A DNA stretch of 64,000 nt from Toxonevra muliebris (lineage: Eukaryota > Arthropoda > Insecta > Diptera > Pallopteridae): NCBI GenBank assembly GCA_963691655.1, contig OY829328.1, positions 8,708,204 to 8,772,203 of the forward strand, written 5' to 3'. Below the pieces are notes generated by a model. That model saw only the letters and a list, made by a program, of their open reading frames with translations. It was not told the origin of the DNA and did no database searches. A program made the translations under genes and the position numbers. This document shows, in pieces, positions 45,071 through 57,389 of this stretch. The stretch's first letter is position 1, and each line of letters opens with the position of its first letter.

Positions 45071-47300
45071 TCAAGTAGTATTATTTATACTCAGCAGCTT
45101 TATCCTGAATGTGTTATGATTTCCCGAAAAACAGCGTAAGTTATTCGGCAACGCATTCCAACAGCGTGCAGCTAGTGTTGATTTGATACCCACATAGTAT
45201 CGATACTTTTACTCATTACTTGCATCGAATAAAAGCATCGATGCTACCGAAAATATCGAAAAAAAAGTATCGAATATTTACTTGTATCGAATACTCGTTT
45301 AAAGAGGAAAATTACACTTTTTGTTTTAAGTGGCTGTCGAGGAACACGCTCAGGCCAGAATGGCCCATTGTGATACCACATGGTTGAATATACAGTTTAT
45401 AATTTTCAACACGAGCTTTTTGCCTATACATTATGGTTTTGAGATATTGGATATTAGATACTGGAAACCCGTGAATCATATAGAAATGACGCTAACTTCA
45501 ATATATAATATTTATTATGTTTAGATGCAAATCGCTTGAAAATTTATAACAAATAGAACAAAAACTAATCAACAGATTATAGCTTGTTAAAAATATTTTA
45601 TTTCAATGAAAAGGTTTCAATAAATATTATGTTCTAAATACATGCATGGTCTGCAATACTTTCTAAAACTTCAATACAGTACTGCAATATTTTCATAATT
45701 CTTCAATAACATTTTGAAATATATTAGGTATTGATTGCTGTAAAATATTTGAAAACGATCCACAATTTTAAATATTGTATAGCAATATTTCAGCTTTTAA
45801 AATAAATATTTTCCAAAAGTATCGAGTATCCGATACTGACCCTTTTTCCCGATACCAAGTAAAATAATTATGGTACAGCATCGAGTAAAAAAAGTACTTG
45901 AATCGAATGAAAAGTATCGAGTATTTACTTGTATCGAATCATCAATACGTGCAGCTCGAACTTGAAATGAACGTTCAAAAATGGAAGATGAAATTCGCGG
46001 CAATTGTCTTATAGACAGTGAGAACTTAAATTTTTGGTAAAGGCAAGGTGGTGTTTGCTCTTTTATAAGTTTGAAGATATTCATCAACAACCGAGTTCTC
46101 ACAAAATACTGGAAGCTACACTTCAAGAACTTTTGAACATACGAGGATATATGTTCCCTTAAACGAATGCCATAGACATAACGAACGATACTATTGCAGA
46201 GCATCTCAATCCTTTTTACATTATATGATACAGTCCCTGTGTAAACCTCCAATCCATAGATTATATTAGACATTAAAAGACTATAACCAATTTTATACTT
46301 AACGCGTAATGGTAAATATAGATTGGGGCTATAAAGTCTCCTTAGAGTTACGCTAATTTTACGGGACAGTTCATTAATGTGAAAATCAAAGGTTAATCTG
46401 TTATCAATTATAATTCCCAAACATTTCAGTTTGTCAACAATCTCAATTTGCTGGCCATTTAATACGATATTAATATTAGAGTTACATGCATTAAATTTTA
46501 TTGCTTTAGTTTTAGTTGAATTAATGCAAAGAGAGTTTGCTGGCACCCATTGAGCAATACTATAAAGATTACAATTCACAACAGATTCCAATACGTTAAT
46601 GAATTGTGCTTCACTAGAGAATAGCAATTGAATATCACCAGCAAAAAGAAATGGTGAGCATGAGTCAAGGTCAATACATTCAATAAAGTCATTTAAGTAT
46701 AAAGTAAACAGAAGTGGGCCAAGGACAGACCCTTGTGGAACACCAGAGCTTACAATGAGTTTAGTTGATTCTACACCTCCACAGAGTACATATTGTTTCC
46801 TATCGGATAAATAGGACTGTACTAGCCTGCACGCAGTATTAGAGAAATTAAAATTTTGTTTTCAATTTGTGAGCTAATTTAACATGGTCAATAGTATCAA
46901 AAGTTTTAGAGAGATCGAGGGAGACTAGGATACATATTCTATTAGAGTTAATGTTCTCTCTAACGCTATCAGTCAGGCTAAGCAAGAGCGAAGTAGTATT
47001 GTATCCATCACGAAATCCAAATTGATTAATGTTGAGTAAAGAATGTTGATTAGTGTACGACACAATTTGGTCTTTAATAATGTGTTCAACTACTTTAGAG
47101 AGCGCAGGCAATATACTAATAGGCCTAAGGTTGTCTACGGTAATGGATCCACCTTTAGGTATTGGTACAACACGTGACGTTTTCCAAGCAGCTGGATTTT
47201 AAATATAAGGAAGTAAAATTTTTAAAAATTTTAGAGGAATGCAGTCATTTCCAACTGCATTAGATTTTATTTTTAAAATAGCAGTATACAGCTCAGCTCA
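45071..47300 (-). mobile_element. 5'-truncated non-LTR retrotransposon, reverse-transcriptase region, broken
   Basis: Reading leftwards from about 47290, the RT motifs appear in order: VVPIPKGGSITVDNLRPISI (after an in-frame stop), PALSKVVEHIIKDQI, GFRDGYNTTSLLLSL and VSLDLSKTFDTIDH. A frame shift near 46850 follows, then SGVPQGSVLGPLLFTLYLND, FAGDIQL (the YADD box, altered) and the thumb region KLKCLGIIIDNRLTF. The C-terminal tail is interrupted by a hAT-like insertion at 45173-45947 and resumes at 45071-45165 (RCWNALPNNL, TGA at 45071-45073). The clade (Jockey or CR1 type) is an inference. Not functional. Confidence 0.88.
45173..45947. mobile_element. hAT-like element inserted in the retrotransposon, 775 bp
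   Basis: CGTGCAGC flanks it on both sides (45165-45172, 45948-45955). The ends TAGTGTTGATTTGATAC and, inverse, TATTGATGATTCGATAC are imperfect inverted repeats. The sub-ends are packed with TATCGA/GTATCGAATA words. It contains at 45331-45395 a segment shared with 51875-51945. No transposase is seen. Confidence 0.78.
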
Positions 47301-47748
47301 GTATACAGCAATTAAGCAGTAGCAGTTCTTCAGAATATAAAATATTCTCATCCGTAAAAGGAAATTTTAAAATATAAAATATGCTAATAATGGTACGTTC
47401 ACATCAGTAAATGGTAATAAAAAAAAATAAATTCAAAGAATTCATATTTCCGTTCTCTAAACCGAAATATGAAGTATTTCTGCCAAAAATCAAACTGTAA
47501 GGTTTCTTAGAAAAAGGTAGTGGCGTATTGTTAGCGCTTGAATTGTAGTGAAACCCTGCTATTGTAGTGGAACGACAGCACTGCAGATGGCAATTGTCAA
47601 ATTCATAATTTGATAAATGTCAACTACAAGAATTGAAACCAACTGAAACAACGTGCTTTCTTTCAATGCGTAGTTAGGTTTGGTTTTGCATGAAAAAAGT
47701 TAAAAGTTATTCTAATAATATCAATTATTTTTTGTATACGACAGCACG
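47301..47748. other. Spacer and 5' leader of Mys45A
   Basis: This is AT-rich DNA between the truncated retrotransposon and the Mys45A start codon, and presumably holds the promoter. No motif is claimed. Confidence 0.35.
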
Positions 47749-50072
47749 ATGGTGCGCCATAATAATCAGTTGCCAGATAATCTGCCGCAATTGCAGAATT
47801 TGATAAAACGCGACTCAGAATCGTACAAAGATGAATTCCAGCAGCAGTATCGCCACTTTCTTAGTAGTCTCGAAGTATTTGCATTGAATCCCAGCGAGGA
47901 AAATAAAGCTCTCGATGAACTTGTAATGTTCATTTCGCAGGTGAGCTGAGCGAGAGAAAAGAAGTAAATTGAATGAAGTAAATGAATTGAATGTGATTGT
48001 TTTGTTTTTGTATAGGTGGCACAATGCTATCCCGAAGTATGCATTCAATTTCCGCAGCACCTAGTTGATCTGCTTAAAAATAATGCAACTACATTGGATC
48101 CCATAATGAGAAATTGTTTTGTTAAGGCTTTAATTTTATTGCGCAATAAAAATCTTATACCTGCGTTGGATCTGTTGGAGTTATTTTTTCAGTTGTTGCG
48201 CTGCCCTGACAAGAATTTGCGAACTTTTTTACAGAATCACATCATCACCGATATCAAGAATATGAACGCAAAACACAAGGATATGAAGCTCAATTCAGTA
48301 ATATCACATACACAGTCATATGGTATCAGATAATAAAAAAAATACAACATTTTCAATTCACAGACTCTGCAAAATTTCATGTACTCCATGCTTAAGGATG
48401 CTAATCCTAAAGCAGCCAAAATGTCAGTAGACATAATGATAGATTTGTTTAAAAAGAATATTTGGAATGATGCAAAAACAGTAAATGTGATAGCTACAGT
48501 GGGTTGTTTTTCCAAAATAACTAAAGTAAGAGAAAGAGTAGCAAATAGCATACAAATAGTAATTCGTAATATAACTTATTGCAGGTGCTCGTAGCCTCGT
48601 TGAAATTTTTTCTTGGACACGATGACGAAGGAAAAGCTTCAGATGAATCAGATAGCGATACTGATATTGATCTAAAGGGAGCTCTCATGCAAAATCGCGT
48701 CAATAAAAAGACTAAGAAACGCAAGAAGCAGCTGGAACAAGTCAAAAAGCAAGCTGTCAAAGCTCAAAAGAAAAAGAAAAATGCACCTGCATTTAATTTT
48801 TCTGGAATTCATTTAATTCACAATCCCCAAGGAATGGCCGAAGGTCTTTTCAAGCAGCTGCAGTTGGGAAACGAGCGTTTCGAAGTGAAATTAATGCATT
48901 TAGATGTGATATCCCGTCTAATAGGCATACATGATTTGTTTCTGTTCAGTTTTTATCCATATATAACACGTTTTCTACAGCCGCATCAACGTCAAGTAAC
49001 ACGCATACTGCAATTTGCTGCGCAAGCCTCACATGAGCTAGTGCCTGGCGATATCATAGAACCGATATTAAAAACAATTGCCAACAATTTTATCACCGAA
49101 CGAAACTCGAGCGACGTAATGGCAATTGGAATAAATGCGACGCGTGAGATTTGCATGCGCTGTCCGTTGGCTATGGGCGAGGATTTGTTGCGTGATCTTG
49201 CAATGTATAAAACATACAAGGAGAAATCCGTGATGATGGCTGCGCGTTCGCTAATTACTCTTTACCGTGAGCAACTCCCCGGTCTTTTGCATAAGAAGGA
49301 TCGCGGACGACAGACAGAAACTCAAGCTGAGCGTAAAGTACGGGGTTACGGAGAAGTGGAAGTGCATGAAACAATTCCAGGAGCAGAAGCATTGCTGCAC
49401 AATTCGAAAACCATAGATCTGGGTAGTGATGATGATACAGATTCAAATGATGGTAATTGGGTCGATGTAACTGATAGCGAAGATAATGTAGGTCAAGATG
49501 GTGAAAGCGAAGAAGATGACGAAACCGACGAAGAAATTGAAAGTGATGAAGAAGAGCAACAGTCCGAAGAAGAAGATGAAGAAATAGAGTCCGAAGAAAA
49601 TGGAGGAGAAACAAAAATTAAATCAAAAAAGTTGCCTGACAGCGGCGTTAAAATTCTGAGCGAAAAAGAGGCAGCACAAGAACTTGCACTAACACGTATA
49701 TTTACCGATGAAGATTTCAAACGTATAAATGCGGCAAACCTCAAGAAAACTGTTACAAACTCACGCAAGCGACCTGTAGAAACTCGATCGGAGTTCGTAA
49801 AGCTCGATAGCATAGAAATGATTTACAAGAAACGCAAACACGATAAAGAATCACGTTTGGAAACTGTAAATGCCGGGCGAGTAGATCGAGAAAAATTTGG
49901 CTATAGGGACGGTCGTATGAATGAGCATTGCTCCAAAACAAATCGTGAACAAAGCAAACGCAAGAACTTCGTGATGATGCGTCATAAGGCACGTTCGAAG
50001 GTCAAAAAAAGCTTTCGTGATAAGCAGCAGGCGCTAAGGAAGCATTTACTGCATCAGAAAAAAATGAAGTGA
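47749..50072 (+). CDS. Mys45A: SDA1 homologue (Mystery 45A), 60S ribosome assembly/export factor, 707 aa
   Basis: The exons are 47749-47940, 48016-48297, 48364-48525 and 48585-50072 (2124 nt). SDA1 is a nucleolar and nucleoplasmic factor for maturation and export of pre-60S particles. The N-terminal helical-repeat part starts [20 protein letters not shown] and contains [13 protein letters not shown] Lys-rich nuclear-localisation stretch follows ([17 protein letters not shown]), then [20 protein letters not shown] and [21 protein letters not shown] long Asp/Glu/Ser-rich run lies at about 49420-49615. The C-terminus is strongly basic and ends LLHQKKMK. Length agrees with the fly protein as I recall it. 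It is convergent with tsu, 280 bp away. Confidence 0.93.
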
Positions 50073-50352
50073 TTATCAATAAGAGGTTTCATGTAATGTT
50101 ATGAATCTAGATGCTTACTTATATGTTTTTTTTTATTAAACAGACAAGTACATATAGTCCATTTACAATAAAAACCAACGATCATTTAGAAATAATTCAG
50201 TTTTCCTTTTTATTATAAAGAATAAAGTGTTACTGTTAAATTTTATTCAAAATGCAAATTTAGAGTAATTTGAAAAGCCCCATCAAGGAGTACTGCTTTT
50301 TAAAATTATTAACTTATAAAAAAAAAATACGATGTCATCCTAGTCATTGCAT

Positions 50353-50912
50353 TTACCTCCTGCGTTTCTCAGATGATTTCTTCGTTCTTTTTGGTCCTTT
50401 AACAAAGCACCAATCAACTTGAATTGTCTGGCCCATGATTTCAGCACCATTCAATGCTTCTTTGGCAGCCAGAGCTTGTTTATGAGTTTCATATTCAACT
50501 AGTGCGTACCCTTTGGAGAATCCGGTACGTCTGTCTAAATTCAAGTGTATATTCTTAATGTCGCCATAATCACAGAATTTCTCCTGTATATCATCTTCTT
50601 GCGCCTCTTCGTGTATGGATGTTACAAAAAGTATCCAACCTTCTACGGAGCGCTGTGGTCCCGGTTCCAACTCATCGTCATCTTCATGACGTACACGTTC
50701 GTAACTCTGTATGGGTTCGCGTAAATTGCTTTCACTGCCGAAACCTCGTCCCTTACGATGCTTTGCCTTTTCTTTCAAACGAACAATACCCTCTGAAAAT
50801 AAACTCTTTTTAGAATTTCAGTGGAGTTTTTTTCTTTCGCTTTAAACTTACGATCTCCGTCTTCGTCTACTTCGAATTCTTCTGCATTATCTATATCAAG
50901 AACATCTGCCAT
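50353..50912 (-). CDS. tsu: Tsunagi/Y14 (RBM8A), exon-junction complex core, 166 aa
   Basis: The exons are 50852-50912 and 50353-50792 (501 nt). The protein begins [20 protein letters not shown], then [20 protein letters not shown]. One RRM follows, with [20 protein letters not shown] (RNP2 region) and [19 protein letters not shown] (RNP1 region), and the tail is Arg-rich. Y14 pairs with Mago and sits on spliced mRNA about 20-24 nt upstream of junctions, acting in mRNA localisation, splicing and decay. Near-complete conservation with Drosophila is apparent. The codon CAG for Q21 is split by the intron. Confidence 0.96.
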
Positions 50913-51387
50913 TATGTTTCAATAAATAAACTTTATTTTTATGATATAAAAAACGCTAAAAATTCGATGTACTCTATTCGACTTGACACAAAAATTTGAC
51001 AGCCACACCATTTGGTTTGTTGGTTGTGTTCACTACCTAAAGTAGTAGTTGGCAGTTTCACAACGTTTGTGGAAAAATTTATTTTAATTTTTAACATATT
51101 CCCATCGTGTGTGGCTTTCAATTTGTAATTGAATCTATATGTTGCGAAATTCGTGATGTAAGAAATCTTGTGCCGAAAGCAATTGCTGCATGCGATGATG
51201 AAATCTGACAGATAGTTGTATAACCATTGTATCGTGTAAGTTAGAACATGACTCTATTTAACATAGCAAGAAAGCAGAGCAGACGCTAGCTCAGTAAATC
51301 TGAGCTAGTACGAGACAAAAATACAATTCTACCGTCGGAATGATCATCTTTCAGCGCTACAATTTCCCAAGCTAGCCATATTACTAA
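50913..51387. other. Upstream flank of tsu
   Basis: Presumed promoter side of tsu (transcribed leftwards). No coding frame is supported. Confidence 0.3.
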
Positions 51388-51608
51388 GGCTGTGGTTATG
51401 TTCAGATTTTGCTCGGGGAACACCATGAAATTCTCACTCTCTCAACACACACGATATGCTGGGTGAAATGAACACCGAAGTAATATTAAAAAAAAATCCA
51501 TTTCGACCAAAAGCAACTCTGCAGCGAGTTGAATGTAGCCACCTAGACTAAGCACGAGAGTAAAATGTGATGTGTTCGCCGATTAGCCAGCACCAACATA
51601 ACCACAGC
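51388..51608. mobile_element. Diverged, shortened copy 3 of the TAA-flanked MITE
   Basis: It opens with GGCTGTGGTTATGTT after TAA (51385-51387) and ends with AACATAACCACAGC. Internal words match copies 1 and 2: CACCATGAAATTCTCACT, GATATGCTGGGTG, CTCTGCAGCGAGTTGAAT, AGCACCAACATAACCA. It is about 95 bp shorter through an internal loss, and its ends are more symmetrical than in the 316-bp copies. Confidence 0.7.
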
Positions 51609-51704
51609 TTTAGGCTGAAATTTAACATTCGCACAAATAACTGATTTATCGTAAAACAAAATTTTCAAGAGCTGTCGCAGAGTGTCCCAATCCACTTAAT
51701 TTAA

Positions 51705-52234
51705 CCCTTTCATTTTTTTTGTAATTAAATCATGAAATACTTATCCTAAGAGTACATAGTACAGAGTACAGTATAAGATAGTGTACAAGTACACACATTG
51801 GTTGGTAATGGCAAAACCACCAAGCCGATAAAAAATTGCCACACCGCCGTTCGGAATCGGCGTTAAACTGTAGGTCCAACTATGTGGTATCACAATGGGC
51901 CGTTCAGGCCTAAGTGTGTCTCTCGACAGCCACTCCAACATAACCAACATAACATATCCTAAGAGTGTATAAGCCAAATTGGAAATCGCCATTGCATGCA
52001 AAAAAATTTAAGTCAATATTTTTGTTTTATGAAAATAGTTAATAACATTATTTAACGTTTATAGAACAAGATTTTATAATTAAGAACAATGAAATTTGCG
52101 TGGATTGTTTTTCTTCTCAAAACATTAACCTGTTAGTAACTACTTAATCCAAAGAAAAAAAAATCATTCATATTCTCTGCTTTAAGACGACAAAAAGGTG
52201 AAGTTGCTCTCAGGCAACTTCAGGGCTGAAAGGG
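51705..52234. mobile_element. piggyBac-like MITE with TTAA flanks, 530 bp
   Basis: TTAA precedes CCCTTTCA (51701-51704) and follows TGAAAGGG (52235-52238). TTAA duplication with CCC/GGG ends is the piggyBac signature. It holds a segment (51820-51950) with CATGTGGTATCACAATGGG-like sequence that recurs inverted inside the hAT-like element at 45331. It also holds two direct ATATCCTAAGAGT-like words (about 51742, 51954). Confidence 0.75.
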
Positions 52235-52238
52235 TTAA

Positions 52239-53353
52239 TACACTTTGGTTTCAAAGCAATTCTTTCGGGCAGTATAAACGCATATTTAAAGTAGTGTTCA
52301 TTGTGTGACCGAATTTACACGATACAAGTATCGTTTGAACACGACCATTCAAAAATGAAAATTCCACGAGAAGCTGAATATATTCTGATATGGTAACCTT
52401 GTACGGAAGTGAAGTGGTGTTGTTGCAGGTGCGTTCCGGCTTTTTTATTAAGTTGGGGCAGAAAAATCAATAGAATATTATTATAATTGTTGAAATTTAA
52501 TCAAATATTAGGTGAAGTAACCGACTTCGTCAAATAAATTTAATTAACACTCATACTTGAATTAAATTGAATAATAGCGTACGCTAAGGTTTAATTTAGC
52601 AGCGAGTTCTTTATAGATGCATGTATGTGTTGTTTGGTGTTAAAATGGAGCTATTTTGGATTTCTATAAAATTGTAGATGATAATGAAATCATTGTTTTA
52701 CTGAGTGTGGTGGGGTCGTATGTCGTTGTCATACAGAATATTAAAGAGATTGTGAATCATCAGTTCTTATCTTACTTTAGTGTAAATAATGATATACACA
52801 TATCACTTTAGTGTAAAAATCATAAACATATTGGAATTACAAAATTTTGTTTTTTTTATTTTTTAGAAAATTTTTCAATGTACACATTTGTGTATTCGTC
52901 TAGAAGAAATGTAGAATTTTTTCGATAGATTTCTAGGACGACCGTGTATTATGAAGAGCTACCTACATATGTACATACAAAATTTGCATGCGCATGTAAG
53001 CGACAACATATTTGTTTTTCAAACTTTACGACCTTTTGCTACGCACAAGGTCAGTGGAGAGGGGATATATTGGCATTACCTATTCGTAATAGTATAGAAG
53101 GCTAAATTGATTACATAATTTATATCCATTGTGACATCTAATTCTTGCTAAATAATATATTCACATCTAAGGAGTAGCACGTAACGGATGTGAAATATAT
53201 CGTTAATATACACCATGTTTCCTTTTCTTTTTAAAAGTCTTGCAATTAAGTTGTGCTCTCACTTTGTTTAAAGAGCGAAATATAACAGTTTTTACATACA
53301 TATGTACTTAAATTTTATTGTTATGCATGTTTTTCAGTAGTAGCTGAATCGAT
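52239..53353. other. Upstream region and 5' leader of Pgm2
   Basis: A pyrimidine-rich CATGTTTTTCAG acceptor ends 15 bp before the Pgm2 start codon, so a 5'-UTR intron is likely. Its upstream non-coding exon cannot be fixed by eye. The rest is AT-rich spacer. Confidence 0.4.
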
Positions 53354-55334
53354 ATGGCAAGCCAACAATATTCGGATGATTCTGCTTTGGACCAGAAGAT
53401 CGAAGAATGGTTGAAATGGGATAAGAATGAAAAAACGCTGAAAGAAATTAAAAACCTAATAGAGAAAGAGGATTGGGACACGCTGCGACAGCTCTTGGAA
53501 AATCGTCTAGAATTCGGTACTGCTGGCTTGCGTGGCTGCATGCGCGCAGGTTTTAATTCCATGAACGACCTTGTCATTGTGCAGACAGCGCAAGGTTTTT
53601 GTACATATGTATGTGAGCAGTTTCCAGACAAGAACGATCAAAAAGAACGCGGTATCGTTATTGGCTACGATGGTCGTTACAATAGCAAACGTTTCGCTGA
53701 ACTTACAGCTTGTATTTTCGTGCAACGTGGAATCAAGGTGTGGCTTTATGACAAAATGGTAGCAACACCATTTGTTCCCTTTGGTATTACAGAAAAGAAT
53801 TGTTTGGCTGGTGTTATGGTGACTGCTTCACATAATCCCAAAGAAGATAACGGCTATAAGGTATATTGGTCCAATGGAGCCCAAATAATTCCGCCTCATG
53901 ACAAGGGCATACAAAAGTCGATACTGCAACACTTAATGCCCGAAGAGAGCTCATGGGATACCCAAGTTTTGGAAGGGAACTCTCTATTGGTGAATCCTCT
54001 TAATGAAGTATCTGATAGCTACTATAAAAAATTGAAAACTTACTTGCCGGAAAAATTTCTGCTGGAAAATGTCAAGAGTAAGCTACGTTTCGTGTACACA
54101 GCAATGCACGGCGTGGGCTTTCCTTTTATCGAAGAAGCATTTGTAACTGCCAACTTGAAGGCTGTAATTCCAGTAGAAGAGCAAAAGAACGCAGACCCCG
54201 ATTTCCCTACTGTGAAATTCCCAAATCCTGAAGAAGGTAAAAGTGCTTTAGATCTATCAATGAAACAAGCAAAAGAATCTGGGTTGAATATAATTCTGGC
54301 TAATGATCCAGATGCAGATCGCTTAGCATGCGCAGAATTAGATGAAAAAACACAAGAGTGGAAAGTAAGATTGGTTGATTTATGTTGATTTTATTTAAAA
54401 AACATTCATATTTTATTTTTTTAAAGGTATTTAATGGTAACGAACTTGGCGCCTTACTCGGTTGGTGGGCATTGCAAAACTACAAGGAGTTACATCCCAA
54501 AGTTGATCTCTCAAATTGCTACATGCTGGCAAGCACTGTTAGCTCAAAAATACTAGGATCCATGGCTAAAGTCGAAGGTTTCAATTTTGAGGAAACATTA
54601 ACCGGGTTCAAGTGGATGGGAAATCGTGCCACAGAACTTATGGCACAAGGTAAAAACATTATTTTCGCATTTGAAGAAGCAATCGGCTTTATGTTCTCCA
54701 CCAATGTACTGGATAAAGATGGCATAAGTGCTGCTTGCCATTTGGCAACAATGGCTTCGTATTTGAAGGCGAAACAAAGCTTAACACTTACCGAAATGCT
54801 TAATGAAATTTATACAAAATATGGTTATCACTGCAACAAATGTTCCTACTTCTTCTGTCGCAAAACAGAAATAATTGCTAGCATTTTTAAACGTTTGCGG
54901 CATTATGATGATGGCCAAGCAAATACGTATCCTACATCCATACTTAATGGTAAATATCGCATTAAGAGTGTGCGTGATTTGACTACAGGTAAGCTGACGA
55001 ATGTATATTTCAATGCTTCTTACAAAAATAATATTTTCTCTTTGTTGTCTTTGGCATAGGTGTAGACACTTCACAAACCAATGGCAAAGCCATACTACCT
55101 GTTAGCTCAAGCACACAAATGATTACGTTCACGTTTGAAGATGGTTTGATTATTACGATACGTACTAGTGGTACTGAACCAAAAATCAAATACTATGCCG
55201 AAATGTGCGCCAAACCAGAAGAAAAGGATTGGGACAAAGTACGTCAGCAATTTAAAACAATGGTGGAAGCATGTGTTAATGAATTCTATCAGCCAGAAAT
55301 ATACAAGGATGATCTTATAGCCAAAACAGATTAA
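53354..55334 (+). CDS. Pgm2a: Phosphoglucomutase-2 / phosphopentomutase, 615 aa
   Basis: The exons are 53354-54364, 54427-54988 and 55060-55334 (1848 nt). It is an alpha-D-phosphohexomutase enzyme of the PGM2 branch, which isomerises hexose- or pentose-1-phosphate and the 6/5-phosphate in cytosol. The motifs are in the expected order: LEFGTAGLRGCMRAGFNSMN at 52-71; the active-site phosphoserine S159 in VTASHNPKEDNGYKVYW; the metal loop DPDADR (318-323); the sugar loop FAFEEAIGFM; and the phosphate-binding TSGTEPKIKYYAE near the C-terminus. The Drosophila 45A gene was once called a phosphomannomutase, but the length and motifs favour PGM2. The symbol is from memory. Confidence 0.92.
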
Positions 55335-57389
55335 AAAATTAATCGTTAATCGAATGAATTTCCTCATATTTTAACTATTAATATTTATTTTCTCCATGTA
55401 TGTAATTGTACATTTTGTGTACTCAAGATTTCAAAATTTTAATAGCATTTATCTCCCTACCAATTGACAAACACACACACATCATTCCGCTCTTTGCAAA
55501 GTTAAGAGGCACATATACTTAATTGTATAATATGTAATGAATTATCTCAGCGATTTTAAACGTTTATTAAGTCATGTAGAACATGATTTTTTCTACTTAT
55601 CATATTAATGTGTTTATGTATGTACTAAAATATGTAACCAAACAAAATTAATAAAAAAAAAAACAAAAAACGCACAAAGCAAAAACCACAATTTGCATTG
55701 TTTTATTATTAGCATTTATTTTGTAAAATCGTTTTAAGTTATTGTGTAAATAACTTTCAATTAATAAGCCAAAACTTTTACGCCTTATAAAATAAATATA
55801 AAATGGGCTTAATATAATTATAACTACACACACAAACGATATACAATGAGTGCATGTAGTAGATATATAATCGTATGTGTTTATTATTTAGTTAAAATGT
55901 CAAAAGTTAAGTAGTTGAGATGAAAAAAGCAATTTTAGCTAGAAATTAAAAGAATACTTATACATATATTCTTCTATATGTTTGTAGGTATAAAAACTCT
56001 TAAGTAACTATGTATAATAGCATTTCTAAAAATATTTTCATTACACTCATTACGTGTGTATGCATGCATTTAATTAATGATTCTCATTTGTTATACTATT
56101 TTCTTACTGTTGACATTTTTATGCATAAATGTATCAAAAAAATGCTTAGCAGTCTCCACTGGTTTATTTGTCATTGCTTACATTTGAGATATTTTAAGTT
56201 TAAAGAAAATTTGAATAGTTAAAAAGTTACATTTAAAATGCAATAGGATTTCGCAGTACTAGGAGTTTATGTTTACATTAAATAGTAAAAATCGAATGGT
56301 ATTTCAAAGGAAATACTAGTGGTATTTAGCTATTGTTTTTATTTATTTTAAACCCATAATTATCTATAAGTTTTCCGGCAAGCAACGGTAATAGGTAAAT
56401 TTTAAAGTGTATCATATAACCGAAATTCTGTTATTTAAATTTATCGTTACGATGCAAAAGGTTAAATGATTTAACGGAGTACTCTCGGGCTGATTTCAAC
56501 ATATGAAGTTTGCCTTTGAGTGATTTCGATGTAGATTTTTCTTTTAATGAAAATTAAAAACTGTTTTGAATACTGGGCAATACTTTTGAATTTGGATCAT
56601 ATTTGGTAATGTCGGGCTATTGTACAACTGGTTATCGTTGTACTTTCTTTTGCTACTCAAAACGACCAAACACATTTTTGGTTCTATCGTCAATTTTTCA
56701 ATTCCATTATGGTAATTTACTGGTATTAATGAGCTCTGGTTTTCATTAGATCATAGTTAGAGGAGTTTGTATATTGTAGATTTGCGATTAATTTAGTACA
56801 AAATTTATTAGTTGGAATGAAATAAATAAATAAATGTTATTTTTCTAAAACATCTACTATCAACTTACAAAATTTCTTTCAAAAAAGTAAAACATTCGAA
56901 CACACGGAAAGGTCAAATAAACTTATGTTCGAATAAAATCTTTTTTTAAATACTTATAGAGAACTTATGCTAGTGTACGGACATGCAATGCAAGCCGAAG
57001 ATAATCTCGCAGTTTTCAGCTAATGGTTGATGATAGTTTGGAAATTATTGTGAAATGTTTGGAGCAGCCTTTAAAAGGATGAGCATTCCAATACTTTGGA
57101 AATGTATTAGTGAGATTGCAAACGAGCCATGTGATATTGTTTTGATATGTGTATGTTGTAATTAGGATTTATTGGTTCCCATTGAGCATTTTCAATAAAA
57201 AAAGATTAATTGATTGAATTCATCTACAATGGGAATAATTTAAATTTATAGGTAGTAGGTAAATAATATTGGGTACATCGATTACTACCACTAAACAATT
57301 GGTGTCTACACAAATACGTGTAGATACGAGGATTGTGTTAAATTACTGTGCGTTGGTGTAGGAGTTTGTGTCATTGTCGCTGTCTGTTG
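55335..57389. other. Convergent intergenic region, Pgm2 and Vang 3' ends
   Basis: Two kilobases of AT-rich DNA between converging genes. It should contain both 3' UTRs. No RNA gene, repeat array or coding frame is supported. Confidence 0.4.

Noticed and set aside
45205..45220. TATCGATA word resembling a DRE promoter element
   Set aside because: It sits inside the TATCGA-rich end of a transposon, so the motif is explained by the element and not by a host promoter.
49255..49813. Long open frames antisense to Mys45A (His/Leu-rich and Ser-rich)
   Set aside because: They are the reverse readings of the Asp/Glu/Ser-rich codon run of Mys45A; composition explains them.
56010..56222. 70-codon plus-strand frame between Pgm2 and Vang
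   Set aside because: Ile/Phe/His-rich chance frame in AT-rich 3' flank; no supporting feature.
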